Both the position numbers and the translations under genes were made by a program. Below are positions 9,305-18,180 of a stretch of DNA of 64,000 bases, in pieces (within the stretch, counting starts at the first letter, position 1; the number at the start of each line of letters is the position of its first letter). Below the pieces are notes generated by a model. The model saw only the letters and a list, made by a program, of their open reading frames with translations, had not been told where the DNA came from and made no database searches. Where the stretch lies: NCBI GenBank assembly GCA_900472925.1, contig UCJU01000036.1, forward strand, positions 1-64,000. The letters run 5' to 3'. Origin of the DNA: Hyphomicrobiales bacterium (GTDB taxonomy: Bacteria; Pseudomonadota; Alphaproteobacteria; Rhizobiales; Rhizobiaceae).

Positions 9305-10146
9305 CCGACACCAAGACCATGCTCGAAATCCGCAACATGAAGCGGGACTATCACCTGCCCGGCGGCTTCATGAAAAAGGCCAAGACCATTCATGCGGTGA
9401 AAGGCGTTTCCTTCTCGCTCGAAACCGGCAAGACGCTGGCCATCGTCGGCGAAAGCGGCTGCGGCAAGTCAACACTTGCCCGCATGCTGACCTTCATCGA
9501 CGAACCGACATCCGGCGATCTTCTGATCGACGGCCAGAAGGTCGACACCCGTCCCGGTCACCTGTCGCCCGAAATGCGCCAGAAGGTACAGATCGTCTTC
9601 CAGAACCCCTATGGCTCGCTCAACCCGCGCCAGAAGATCGGTGACGTTCTGGGAGAGCCACTGCTCATCAACACCAAACTGTCCGCCGCCGAACGTCGCG
9701 AGAAAGCGAACGACATGCTGGTGCGCGTCGGTCTGGGACCGGAGCATTACAACCGCTACCCGCATATGTTCTCCGGCGGTCAACGCCAGCGTATCGCCAT
9801 CGCGCGCGCGCTGATGCTGAACCCGAAGCTGCTGGTGCTGGACGAACCCGTCTCGGCGCTCGACCTTTCGGTGCAAGCGCAGGTGCTCAACCTGCTCTCC
9901 GACCTTCAGGACGAGTTTGGCCTCACCTACGTCTTCATTTCCCACGATCTTTCCGTGGTGAAGTACATCGCAGACGAGGTGATGGTGATGTATTTCGGCG
10001 AAGCGGTGGAATACGGCACACGAGACGAGGTCTTTTCCAACCCGCAGCACTCCTACACGCGCTCGCTGTTTGCAGCAACGCCCAAAGCCGATGTCGACTC
10101 CATTCGCGCACGCGTTGCCGCCAAGGCTCTTGCGAAGGCGGGGTAA
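9301..10146 (+). CDS. dppF: Dipeptide ABC transporter ATP-binding protein DppF
   Basis: 281-residue partner ATPase of DppD. Walker A is GESGCGKS (residues 50-57), the signature is FSGGQRQRIAIARAL, Walker B is LLVLDEPVSALD, and the C-terminus has the oligopeptide-ATPase element NPQHSYTRSLFAATP. The start overlaps dppD by 4 bases. It is the last gene of the operon; a 9-base-pair stem at 10161-10188 follows its stop codon. Confidence 0.95.
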   Translation: MTDTKTMLEIRNMKRDYHLPGGFMKKAKTIHAVKGVSFSLETGKTLAIVGESGCGKSTLARMLTFIDEPTSGDLLIDGQKVDTRPGHLSPEMRQKVQIVFQNPYGSLNPRQKIGDVLGEPLLINTKLSAAERREKANDMLVRVGLGPEHYNRYPHMFSGGQRQRIAIARALMLNPKLLVLDEPVSALDLSVQAQVLNLLSDLQDEFGLTYVFISHDLSVVKYIADEVMVMYFGEAVEYGTRDEVFSNPQHSYTRSLFAATPKADVDSIRARVAAKALAKAG

Positions 10147-10160
10147 CCGAAGTCTTTGAA

Positions 10161-10188
10161 TGCCGTGCGTCCTTGCAGGCGCACGGCA
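10161..10188 (+). terminator. Stem-loop after the dpp operon
   Basis: A perfect 9-base stem, TGCCGTGCG (10161-10169) with CGCACGGCA (10180-10188), with a 10-base loop, lies 14 bases past dppF. The following bases (TATTCAAAAAC) are not a strong T-tract, so it may stop transcription weakly or protect the 3' end. Confidence 0.5.
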
Positions 10189-10762
10189 TATTCAAAAACT
10201 CTTCAGGAAAATCAAAGCCTTGCGAAATAATCGCAAAATCTCAAAAAAGTTTTCTCCACGGCAGCAAAACCGCGCGCACAATGATCCCGCGTCCATTGCA
10301 CACATGTATCGCGAGACATGCGGGCAAATGGAAGCAGGTGCGATGATGACTGGCTGTAACGTGCGGGCAGATATCAGCGTCGCCTAAGGGTGAAACGACG
10401 TGTAGCGAACCATGTTCGAAGACCGAGACCGGCTTCGAAAGGGCGAGCTCACATGGTTTCATTGATCGAACCTTTGGTGAAGGACAGGTTCTTTTACGAC
10501 CTGTCCCCAGCCTTCTGCCAAAAGCCACGCAAATGCGGCCAACGACAGACTAAACCATACCAGAGACATCCCGCATTGGCGTGGCACTCTCCGGGTTAAA
10601 CAAGACGGCAGTCCACGGGAGCTCAGGCACCGCGTGAACGCGAAACTGCGTCCAAGGCAAAGACGATTGGTGAAGGGCATACCTGTGAGTACAGCCGCGC
10701 TGATCGTCTTTGACCCCCGCACAACAAGTGCCGATAGTCGATTGCCTCGACAGGCTAAAAAT
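10189..10762. other. Hairpin-rich gap, candidate structured RNA
   Basis: No convincing protein gene is seen. The stretch holds many dyads: TTGCGA/TCGCAA (10220-10236), CATGT/ACATG (10303-10320), TTCGAAG/CTTCGAA (10415-10439, with inner CCG/CGG), GGACAGGT/ACCTGTCC (10482-10506), a 15-base stem with one mismatch (10524-10538 with 10571-10585) and a perfect 10-base stem CAAAGACGAT/ATCGTCTTTG (10658-10667 with 10703-10712). A plus-strand transcript would end at the T6 terminator at 10763-10791. I looked for RNase P, tmRNA tag and SRP RNA signatures and found none. On the minus strand a 36-residue hydrophobic frame (10569 to 10459, starting MSLVWFSLSL) is open but has no clear ribosome binding site. 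Confidence 0.4.
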
Positions 10763-10791
10763 AAAAAAACTCCGGCGAACCGGAGTTTTTT
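10763..10791. terminator. Bidirectional Rho-independent terminator
   Basis: The stem CTCCGG-CGAA-CCGGAG is flanked by seven A on the left and six T on the right, so it works in both directions. On the minus strand it closes the DUF4167 gene 29 bases after its stop. On the plus strand it would end any transcript from the structured gap at 10.2-10.7 kb. Confidence 0.9.
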
Positions 10792-10819
10792 CATGTCATA
10801 TCGGACGAAAGCGTCTGCG

Positions 10820-11749
10820 TTATTCCGCAGCGTTTTCCAGAGTGGAAGCATCGCCGCCTTCAGCGCCTTCCGGTGCTGCTGCTTCACCCTCTTCACTGCC
10901 AGCGGCGCGACGGGGGCGACGTGGGCGTGGGCTGGTGCTGCGAGGACGGCGAGGTGCGCGTTCTGTGGCAGACGTCGCACCCTGTGCTTCTTCTTCCACG
11001 GCAACTTCCTTTGGCGTGCCCTCGATAACCGGCTGCGGTGCGGAACTTGCGTCGTAGACAGGCGCGCTCACCGGAGCCTGAACAGGAGCGGCGGCAACGG
11101 CAACCGCGTTCTCGTCGTCGCCTTCACGAGGCTGACGTTCCTGACGGGCTGGACGTTCGCGACGGTCACGGCGCTCGTTTCTGTCCTGACGGTCTGGCCG
11201 GTCCTGACGTTCCTGGCGCTCTGCACGTTCCGGCCGATCCTGGCGCTCAGCGCGGTCGGACCGCTCCTGACGTTCTGGCTGGTCGTTGCGCTGAGGTTGA
11301 TCGTTGCGCTGCGAACGCTGGTCCTGAAGATCCTGCATGGATGGTGCGGAGCCCATGCCGTCATCGTTGTCATCGCCGTCGATATCGTCGCCGTCACGGT
11401 CCTGCTGGAACTCGCCGCGGTCATCGCGCTGGAAGCGTTCCTGCATCTGTGCCTGGGCGGAGGCAATGATACGGTTATAATGTTCAGCGTGCTGAAGGTA
11501 GTTCTCAGCCATGACGCGGTCGCCAGAGCTTTGAGCATCGCGGGCCAGCGTCGAATATTTTTCGGCTATGTGCTGGGCAGTACCGCGAATTTTAACGTCG
11601 GGGCCCGAACTGTCGTAACTTCTGGTGAGCGGATTGCCGCCCTTGCGGTTGAAGTTGTTGTTGTTGTTTCCGTTACCGCCGCCGCCATTGTTATTGTTGT
11701 TGCTACCACGCCCCCGGCCGCGCTTGTTTTGCTGCTGTCCTGGCCTCAT
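10820..11749 (-). CDS. DUF4167 domain-containing protein
   Basis: 309-residue protein of unknown function. The start is basic and low-complexity (RPGQQQNKRGRGRG, then Asn/Gly runs). The conserved DUF4167 region follows at about residues 35-105 (YDSSGPDVKIRGTAQHIAEK through AENYLQHAEHYNRI). The rest is an Arg/Asp/Glu/Gln-rich tail and an Ala/Glu end. ATG 11749 is preferred over TTG 11752 because AGGTGAG is correctly spaced before the ATG. In rhizobia this gene follows prmC, as here. The RGR-rich start suggests RNA binding, but that is only inference. Confidence 0.9.
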   Translation of the reverse strand: MRPGQQQNKRGRGRGSNNNNNGGGGNGNNNNNFNRKGGNPLTRSYDSSGPDVKIRGTAQHIAEKYSTLARDAQSSGDRVMAENYLQHAEHYNRIIASAQAQMQERFQRDDRGEFQQDRDGDDIDGDDNDDGMGSAPSMQDLQDQRSQRNDQPQRNDQPERQERSDRAERQDRPERAERQERQDRPDRQDRNERRDRRERPARQERQPREGDDENAVAVAAAPVQAPVSAPVYDASSAPQPVIEGTPKEVAVEEEAQGATSATERAPRRPRSTSPRPRRPRRAAGSEEGEAAAPEGAEGGDASTLENAAE

Positions 11750-12141
11750 CAATTGCTCACCTGAATTCTGTTTTGCTGATAATCATCGTTGTTTCGATGC
11801 AATGGCGGAATCATGGGACAATTTCCCTGTTTTCCGAAACTGCGCCCACCGCGCGCCATGACCACAAGGACAAGACGTCGCGTATATTGCCCAGATGCGC
11901 AAATGCTGCATCGAGCCGCCTGCGAACAAAGTTTACTGAGTCACACGCCAGGAACGCCCAGCCTTACAGAGTTCTCAAAAAGAACCCGCGTCGGGACTGA
12001 TCTTTACCACGGCGAATCTAAAATCCGCCCTCAGCCACCCGGCATGTGGCGGCAAACTAGCCCGCTTCCCTTGGAAATCCAAGCCTTTTCTTTTGCTTTG
12101 CAAAATAACCTTGAACAAAACACATATAGGATCGATTCGGC
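11750..12141. other. Intergenic region between prmC and DUF4167
   Basis: 392 bases with no credible gene; open frames here lack ribosome binding sites and family resemblance. It should carry the minus-strand promoter of the DUF4167 gene and the 3' end of the prfA-prmC transcript. I could not identify a convincing -35/-10 pair or terminator by eye. Confidence 0.5.
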
Positions 12142-13008
12142 CTATCTGCAAAAGATCAAAGCGCGATCATTCCCGCCATAATCTGTGATTGCTTGCGCAC
12201 AGCCATACGCGTTGCTTGCGAATATAGCCATCACATCCATTTTTTGATCGTAACCGATTTCCACGCCGATAACGCCACCTTCGTTGAGGAAATCCACCGC
12301 TTTTTCGGCAATAGAGCGGTAGGGCGAAAGACCGTCCTCACCGCCGTCGAGCGCCAGCATGGGGTCGAAATTGCGGACGTCGCGATCAAGCGTTTGGATG
12401 ATTTCAGTCTTTATATAAGGCGGATTCGACACGATTATGTCGAAACGACCCAAAATCTGTCCGAACCAGTGGCTTTCGACCGCCTCAAACCTGTTTTCGA
12501 GACCATTGCGTCTGGCATTGTTGAGCGCCGTGTCCAGCGCATCCCGTGAAATATCGCTGCCAACGCCGGTGGCGTCAGGACATTGATGGAGAAGGGCGAG
12601 GCAAATGGCGCCCGTGCCGGTGCCCATGTCGAGAATGCGCACTGTCCCCTTTTCAGCGATGAGGCGCTTTACATGAGGCAGCAACGCATCCACCAGCACT
12701 TCGGTGTCTGGCCTCGGCTCCAATGTTCCCGCTGAGAGCATGAAATCAAGGCCGTAGAATTCACGGTGGCCGAGGATGCGGTGCACCGGCTCGCCACATT
12801 CGCGTCGCGCAATCATGGCCTCGATACGCGCTATCTCGTCTTGACTGACCGGTCGCTTGCCGTTCAGCACGAAGTCCGTCAGCGAAAAGCCGATTGCCTC
12901 ACCGACGAGGAGACGTGTGTCGGTGAGCGGATCGGTGATGCCAGCCTCGGCCAGACGCTTGCGCATCTGCGACGCAAGCTCATCCACCGTCAGTGACGAC
13001 TGGGTCAC
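12142..13008 (-). CDS. prmC: Release factor N5-glutamine methyltransferase PrmC
   Basis: 288-residue cytoplasmic SAM-dependent enzyme that methylates the glutamine of the GGQ motif in release factors, raising termination efficiency. The substrate-binding NPPY motif is in [10 protein letters not shown] (about residue 193) and the SAM-binding motif is [16 protein letters not shown]. Length is normal. It overlaps the 3' end of prfA, which encodes its substrate, by 4 bases (ATGA), so the two are translationally coupled. Confidence 0.95.
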   Translation of the reverse strand: MTQSSLTVDELASQMRKRLAEAGITDPLTDTRLLVGEAIGFSLTDFVLNGKRPVSQDEIARIEAMIARRECGEPVHRILGHREFYGLDFMLSAGTLEPRPDTEVLVDALLPHVKRLIAEKGTVRILDMGTGTGAICLALLHQCPDATGVGSDISRDALDTALNNARRNGLENRFEAVESHWFGQILGRFDIIVSNPPYIKTEIIQTLDRDVRNFDPMLALDGGEDGLSPYRSIAEKAVDFLNEGGVIGVEIGYDQKMDVMAIFASNAYGCAQAITDYGGNDRALIFCR

Positions 13009-14084
13009 GACTGCTCGCCGAGCTGGGCCAGCCGCCCGGCCTGATAATCGGAAATCAGGGCATCCACCATCTCATCGATGTCGCCCTCGATCATGCGATC
13101 CAGCTTGTAGAGCGTGAGGTTGATGCGATGATCGGTGATGCGGCCTTGCGGAAAATTATAGGTACGGATGCGCTCGGAGCGATCGCCCGAGCCGACCTGG
13201 CTCTTCCGCTCGGCAGACCGTTCGCCATCCACCTTCTGGCGCTCGATGTCGTAGAGACGCGAGCGCAGGACCTGCATCGCCTTGGCACGGTTCTGGTGCT
13301 GCGACTTTTCCGAAGATGTAACGATAAGGCCGGTGGGCAAATGGGTGATGCGGACCGCAGAGTCGGTCGTGTTGACGTGCTGACCGCCTGCACCCGACGC
13401 GCGCATCGTATCGATGCGAATGTCTTCAGCCCGGATTTCGATGTCGATTTCTTCGGCTTCCGGCAGAACGGCGACAGTGGCCGCCGAGGTGTGGATACGG
13501 CCGCTGGCTTCCGTATCCGGCACGCGCTGGACGCGGTGGACGCCGGATTCGAATTTCAGCTTGGAGAACACGCCGCGCCCGGTAATGGTGGCGATGATTT
13601 CCTTGAAGCCGCCCGCCTCTCCTTCGCTGGCAGACAGGATTTCCACTTTCCAGCCTTTGGTGCTGGCGAAGCGCTCATACATGCGAAACAGATCGCCTGC
13701 GAAAAGAGCGGCTTCAGAGCCGCCGGTGCCAGCGCGAATTTCGAGAATGGCGCTTTTCTCGTCGGCAGCGTCCTTGGGCAGAAGAAGGATCTGCATGTCC
13801 TTCTCGAGCGTTTCGATATGCTCGGATATCTCCGGCAACTCGGCCTCGGCCAAATCCCGCATGTCCCTGTCTGTGGATTTATCCGCCAGCAGTGCTTCAA
13901 GATCGGCCGCTTCGGCCAGCGCCTTTTCGTAGTCGCGGATTTTGTTGACGACCGGCTGTAGCTCTGAATATTCCGATGCCAGCTTCACATAGACATCGGC
14001 CGCAGGGCCAGCCGCCATACGCGCTTCGATTTCACCGAAACGCCGCTCAAGCTCACGCATTTTTTCGACGGGGAGCTTGGCCAC
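13005..14084 (-). CDS. prfA: Peptide chain release factor 1 (RF1)
   Basis: 359 residues, the full length of RF1, which reads UAA and UAG stop codons on the ribosome. The catalytic GGQ lies in [15 protein letters not shown] near residue 231. The codon-recognition segment is [18 protein letters not shown], with PDT where E. coli has PAT. The ribosome-facing domain is complete. It lies 29 bases after ptsP and is coupled to prmC. Confidence 0.96.
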   Translation of the reverse strand: MAKLPVEKMRELERRFGEIEARMAAGPAADVYVKLASEYSELQPVVNKIRDYEKALAEAADLEALLADKSTDRDMRDLAEAELPEISEHIETLEKDMQILLLPKDAADEKSAILEIRAGTGGSEAALFAGDLFRMYERFASTKGWKVEILSASEGEAGGFKEIIATITGRGVFSKLKFESGVHRVQRVPDTEASGRIHTSAATVAVLPEAEEIDIEIRAEDIRIDTMRASGAGGQHVNTTDSAVRITHLPTGLIVTSSEKSQHQNRAKAMQVLRSRLYDIERQKVDGERSAERKSQVGSGDRSERIRTYNFPQGRITDHRINLTLYKLDRMIEGDIDEMVDALISDYQAGRLAQLGEQS

Positions 14085-14113
14085 CTGTCACACACTCCAA
14101 TTGTTGTTGGCTT

Positions 14114-16381
14114 TCAGATAGGGATAGAATGCGTGGCTGCAAAGCGCAAAAGCACCTGCCGAGTGCTTTCCACCGACTTTTGATCGTCCAGCGCTGCATC
14201 CAGTTCAGCCGCGAGAGCGCCGACATCCAGCCCCAGCAGCATGGCCTTGACCGGGCCGATTGCCGTTGGCGACATGGAGACCGAGCGAAAACCCAGCCCC
14301 ATCAGCGCCATGGCCGAGAGTGGCTTGCTGGCCATTTCTCCGCACAGGGTGACGAGCGTGTTATTGCGCACGCCGGCACGAACGATGTCACGGAGAATGC
14401 GCAAAAACGGTTTGCCCAGAGTATCGAACCGGTCGGAGACGCGCGCATTTCCGCGATCCACCGCCATGGTGAACTGGAACAGATCATTGGAGCCGACGGA
14501 GACAAAATCGACTTCCTGCATCAACTCGTCCAGCTGCCACAGCAGCGCCGGCACTTCCAGCATCGCGCCGAATTGCAGTTTGCGTGGCAGGGAATGGCCG
14601 AACTTCGACAGATGCTGCACTTCCTTCTGCAGCAACTCACGCGCTGCGCGGATTTCGGACACTTCCGTAATCATCGGCAGCATAACACGCAGTTCGGCAC
14701 CCGAAGCTGCACGCAACAGCGAGCGCAATTGCGTGCGCATCAGGCCGGGACGATCCAAAGACAGGCGGATGGCACGCCAGCCCAGCGCCGGGTTTTCCTC
14801 TTCCTGACCGCGCATATAGGAGACGACCTTGTCGCCACCGATATCCAGTGTGCGGAACGTAACAGGCTTGCCCTTGGCGTTGCGCAAAACGCTGCGATAG
14901 AAGGCTTCCTGCTCCTCGCCCTTCGGCATGTTCGATGCGATCATGAACTGAAGCTCGGTGCGGAACAGGCCGATACCGTCAGCGCCGGATTCTTCCAGTT
15001 GCGGAAGATCGACAAGCAAACCGGCATTCATTTTCAGATCGACGCGCACACCGTCCTTCGTGACGGGTTCGACGTCCCGCAGCGCCCGGAACTGTTCCTG
15101 ACGCTTGGCGCGCAGACGAACTTTCTCCTCGTAGGCGCGCTGCAAATCGATGACGGGCCGCAGATGAACCTGCCCGTCATCTCCGTCTATGATGATCGCA
15201 TCGTTGTTTTCCGCCAGTGCAACGATGCCCACGGCCTGCCCGATGATGGGAATGCCCATGGCGCGGGCAACGATGACGACGTGGCTCGTGACCGCGCCGT
15301 CTTCCAGCACGAGACCGCGCAGCTTTTCACGCGGGTAATCCAGCAGTTCCGCAGCACCCATGGCGCGGGCGAGAACGATGGCATCGGTCGGAAAATCCTG
15401 CTCCGGCGGGCGACCGCCATAACCGATCAACTGGCGCAGCAAGCGGTTCGCCAGATCGTCGAAATCGTGCATCCGCTCGCGCAGATAGGGATCCGTCAGA
15501 CGCATCATCCGCGCCTTGGTATCGCTCTGGACTTTTTCGACTGCCGCTTCCGCCGTCAGGCCGTTGCGGATCGCTTCTTCCATGCGCCGCACCCAGCCTT
15601 GGTCGTGGGCGAACATCCGATAGGTCTCGAGCACCTCGCGGTGTTCGCCTTCGGTCGCGACATCCCGGCGCTGGAGCATATCATCGATGGACAGGCGCAA
15701 TGAGCCGATCGCTTCCGCCAGACGGCGGATTTCCATGTCGGCATCTTCGTTCAACAGGTTGGTGACGACGATGCGCGGATCGTGCAGCACGACATGGCCA
15801 AGGCCGATGCCTTCGCCATAGGCATCGCCATCGATGGACACGGCCCTTGTCAGGTCCAGTTCCACGCCGGGACGGGTGATGGTTTTCAATTCGCCGCTCG
15901 CTACGATTTCCGCAATGAGCATCGCAGTGGTCTCAAGTGCCTCAACTTCATCCTCCCGGTACGTTCGGCTGGTCTTGTTCTGGACGACAAGAACGCCAAG
16001 AGTGCGACCGGATCTCAAAATCGGTACACCCAGGAAGGAATGATAAATTTCTTCACCTGTTTCAGGCAGATAGCGGAATGCAGGGTGGGCCTGCGCATCG
16101 GAAAGATTGAGCGGTTGGGCGGATGCGGCGATGGTGCCGACCAGACCCTGCCCCATTTTCAACTGGGCCAGATGGACTGAGTCTTTATTGAGTCCTTCGG
16201 TCGCATAAAGCTCCAGCACGCTGTCGGAGCGCAGCACATAGACCGAGCACACTTCTGCGACCATGTTGCTGGCAATCTGCCGAACAATCTGGTCAAGACG
16301 CTCCTGCGGCTCAAGGTGCTCCGCCATCATTTCGCGAAGCCGCTTGAGGAGGACGCGTGGACCTGCGGAAAGGTCTCTCAT
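14114..16381 (-). CDS. ptsP: Phosphoenolpyruvate-protein phosphotransferase PtsP (EI-Ntr)
   Basis: 755-residue first enzyme of the nitrogen-related phosphotransferase system. It moves phosphate from PEP to NPr and on to EIIA-Ntr, which control nitrogen and potassium responses. An N-terminal GAF domain (about residues 15-165) is followed by the PEP-utilising N-domain, the phosphohistidine motif GAVTSHVVIVARAMGIP (His near residue 366) and the C-terminal TIM barrel with FRTEL and the active-site ITLCGEMAS-like segment (VTLCGEMAS). The other PTS components are not in this window. Its position between lysC and prfA is usual for rhizobia. Confidence 0.95.
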   Translation of the reverse strand: MRDLSAGPRVLLKRLREMMAEHLEPQERLDQIVRQIASNMVAEVCSVYVLRSDSVLELYATEGLNKDSVHLAQLKMGQGLVGTIAASAQPLNLSDAQAHPAFRYLPETGEEIYHSFLGVPILRSGRTLGVLVVQNKTSRTYREDEVEALETTAMLIAEIVASGELKTITRPGVELDLTRAVSIDGDAYGEGIGLGHVVLHDPRIVVTNLLNEDADMEIRRLAEAIGSLRLSIDDMLQRRDVATEGEHREVLETYRMFAHDQGWVRRMEEAIRNGLTAEAAVEKVQSDTKARMMRLTDPYLRERMHDFDDLANRLLRQLIGYGGRPPEQDFPTDAIVLARAMGAAELLDYPREKLRGLVLEDGAVTSHVVIVARAMGIPIIGQAVGIVALAENNDAIIIDGDDGQVHLRPVIDLQRAYEEKVRLRAKRQEQFRALRDVEPVTKDGVRVDLKMNAGLLVDLPQLEESGADGIGLFRTELQFMIASNMPKGEEQEAFYRSVLRNAKGKPVTFRTLDIGGDKVVSYMRGQEEENPALGWRAIRLSLDRPGLMRTQLRSLLRAASGAELRVMLPMITEVSEIRAARELLQKEVQHLSKFGHSLPRKLQFGAMLEVPALLWQLDELMQEVDFVSVGSNDLFQFTMAVDRGNARVSDRFDTLGKPFLRILRDIVRAGVRNNTLVTLCGEMASKPLSAMALMGLGFRSVSMSPTAIGPVKAMLLGLDVGALAAELDAALDDQKSVESTRQVLLRFAATHSIPI

Positions 16382-16548
16382 CGCGTGTGCTCCCTGATGT
16401 CTTCATCATGCGGGCCGAGATGATCCGCACGGCAATCAATCAAAATCTATGCCACCTGCACAGCAAACTGCAAGGCAGGGATGCACAGCCGACCGAACAT
16501 CAGGCACGCCACAAGAAGAATCGGATGACGTGTATCGACGTTACGGAA

Positions 16549-17826
16549 TCAACTCTTATCCAGACCGTAAGCAGAATGCAAAGTACGAACTGCAAGTTCC
16601 GCATATGCACCATCAATAAGAATGGAAATCTTGATTTCCGAGGTGGTGATGGCCTTGATGTTGATATTCTTCTCGGCCAACGCCTTGAAAGCGCTGGCAG
16701 CAACGCCAGCGTGGCTGCGCATGCCGATGCCGATAACCGACACTTTGGCAAGGCCGGTTTCGTTCTGAACGACGTCGAAGCCGATCTGGCTCTTGTTGTC
16801 TTCCAGTACCTTGATGGCCTTCGGCATATCGCCTGAAGGAACCGTGAACGTCATGTCGGTGCGAGAGCCATCTTCCGAAATGTTCTGCACGATCATGTCC
16901 ACATTGATGTGGGATTCGGCCAAGGGTCCGAAAATGGCAGCAGAGACACCCGGCCGGTCCGACAGGCGGCGCAGCGAAATCTGTGCTTCATCCTTGGCAT
17001 AGGCGATGCCGGTTACGACTTCCTGTTCCACGATTTCTTCCTCGTCACAAATCAAAGTACCGGGCGGATTGATAAGGTCACCCATGCCCGGCGCATCAGG
17101 ATCCTCGAAACTGGAGCGCACGAAGGTCCGAACCTTGTGCACCATGGCAAGCTCGACCGAGCGAACCTGCAAGACCTTTGCGCCAAGCGATGCCATTTCG
17201 AGCATTTCCTCGAAGGCGACCTTCTTCAGGCGGCGCGCCTTTGGCACGATGCGCGGATCAGTGGTGTAGACACCATCGACGTCTGTATAAATATCGCAGC
17301 GATCTGCCTTGACGGCAGCGGCGATGGCAACAGCCGATGTATCCGACCCGCCACGACCTAGCGTCGCGATGCGGTTATCCGGACCCAGACCCTGGAAACC
17401 GGCAACGACGGCGACCTGTCCCTCGCCCATGCGGCGAACGATATCGGAACCGTCGATCTCCAGGATGCGGGCAGCGCCGTGGGCATTATCGGTGCGGATG
17501 GGAATCTGCCAGCCCTGCCAAGAGCGTGCATTGACGCCCATGGATTGCAAGGCGATGGCCAGAAGACCTGAGGTGACCTGCTCACCCGAGGCGACGATGG
17601 CGTCGTATTCACGCGCATCATAGAAGGACGTTTCCTTGGAGCCGGCCACCTTGGGGGTGTTCTGGACCCAATCCACCAATTCGTTGGTTTTGCCGGACAT
17701 GGCGGATACGACCACGGCCACTTCATGGCCAGCATCCACTTCACGCTTCACATGCCGCGCGACATTATGAATACGTTCGAGATTTGCGACGGATGTACCG
17801 CCGAATTTCATGACAATGCGCGCCAT
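16549..17826 (-). CDS. lysC: Aspartate kinase
   Basis: 425 residues. It phosphorylates aspartate in the first step towards lysine, methionine and threonine. The kinase motif KFGGTSVAN is at residues 7-15, and the aspartate-binding region includes GRGGSDTSAVAIAAA and the YTDVDGVYTTDPR segment. Two ACT regulatory domains fill about residues 265-425 and should mediate feedback inhibition by lysine and/or threonine. The length matches the class of aspartokinases that make alpha and beta subunits. It is 167 bases upstream of ptsP. Confidence 0.95.
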   Translation of the reverse strand: MARIVMKFGGTSVANLERIHNVARHVKREVDAGHEVAVVVSAMSGKTNELVDWVQNTPKVAGSKETSFYDAREYDAIVASGEQVTSGLLAIALQSMGVNARSWQGWQIPIRTDNAHGAARILEIDGSDIVRRMGEGQVAVVAGFQGLGPDNRIATLGRGGSDTSAVAIAAAVKADRCDIYTDVDGVYTTDPRIVPKARRLKKVAFEEMLEMASLGAKVLQVRSVELAMVHKVRTFVRSSFEDPDAPGMGDLINPPGTLICDEEEIVEQEVVTGIAYAKDEAQISLRRLSDRPGVSAAIFGPLAESHINVDMIVQNISEDGSRTDMTFTVPSGDMPKAIKVLEDNKSQIGFDVVQNETGLAKVSVIGIGMRSHAGVAASAFKALAEKNINIKAITTSEIKISILIDGAYAELAVRTLHSAYGLDKS

Positions 17827-18180
17827 AGTTTGACCAGTACCATCCCATTATTACCGCCCGAACGGCGGACAAGAGCACAACCCAGTCGGCCCCTCTTAAA
17901 AAACGGCCTCAGTTGCGGGTCTCATAGCGAAAAGGCAGGGGCCACGCAATGCCGTTTATGAACCGTGCGGTACGCCTTTTTGCCGAGGCTAAGACCTATT
18001 GACGACGTTCCAACCGAGTGAGCGTACCGCTTTGGTCTGTACAAACGAAGCTAATCGCAGTATGAGCGCGTCAATTCAACTGGCTGAATGGCCGAAATGG
18101 CCCGTATCGGCTGCTTTATGACCCTTATAATCTAATGGTTTCGAGCGGATGCAGGCAGCCCAATATCCGAAAGACGGTAG
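17827..18180. other. Divergent promoter region lysC / DEAD-box helicase
   Basis: 354 bases without a gene between divergently transcribed lysC and the helicase. A plus-strand TATAAT lies at 18126-18131, about 50 bases before the helicase start, but I see no good -35 partner. A TTGACGACG stretch lies at 18000-18008. No riboswitch-like structure was recognised. Confidence 0.4.

Noticed and set aside
10400..10791. tmRNA, RNase P RNA or SRP RNA
   Set aside because: Size and hairpins suggested it, but there is no tag-peptide frame, no GAGGAAAGTCCGGGC-type core and no SRP tetraloop motif. The GCCAACGAC at 10537-10545 does not continue as a tag.
11640..11720. Repeat array resembling a CRISPR or VNTR in the Asn-rich start of the DUF4167 gene
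   Set aside because: It is a coding low-complexity Asn/Gly run with no spacers.
10634..11764. 376-residue plus-strand open frame rich in Val/Leu/Ala
   Set aside because: Antisense to the DUF4167 gene; its apparent hydrophobicity comes from reading the repetitive Arg/Gln/Asp codons backwards.
13976..15703. 575-residue plus-strand open frame
   Set aside because: Antisense to ptsP and the start of prfA; composition rich in His/Arg/Gln is typical of shadow frames in high-GC genes.
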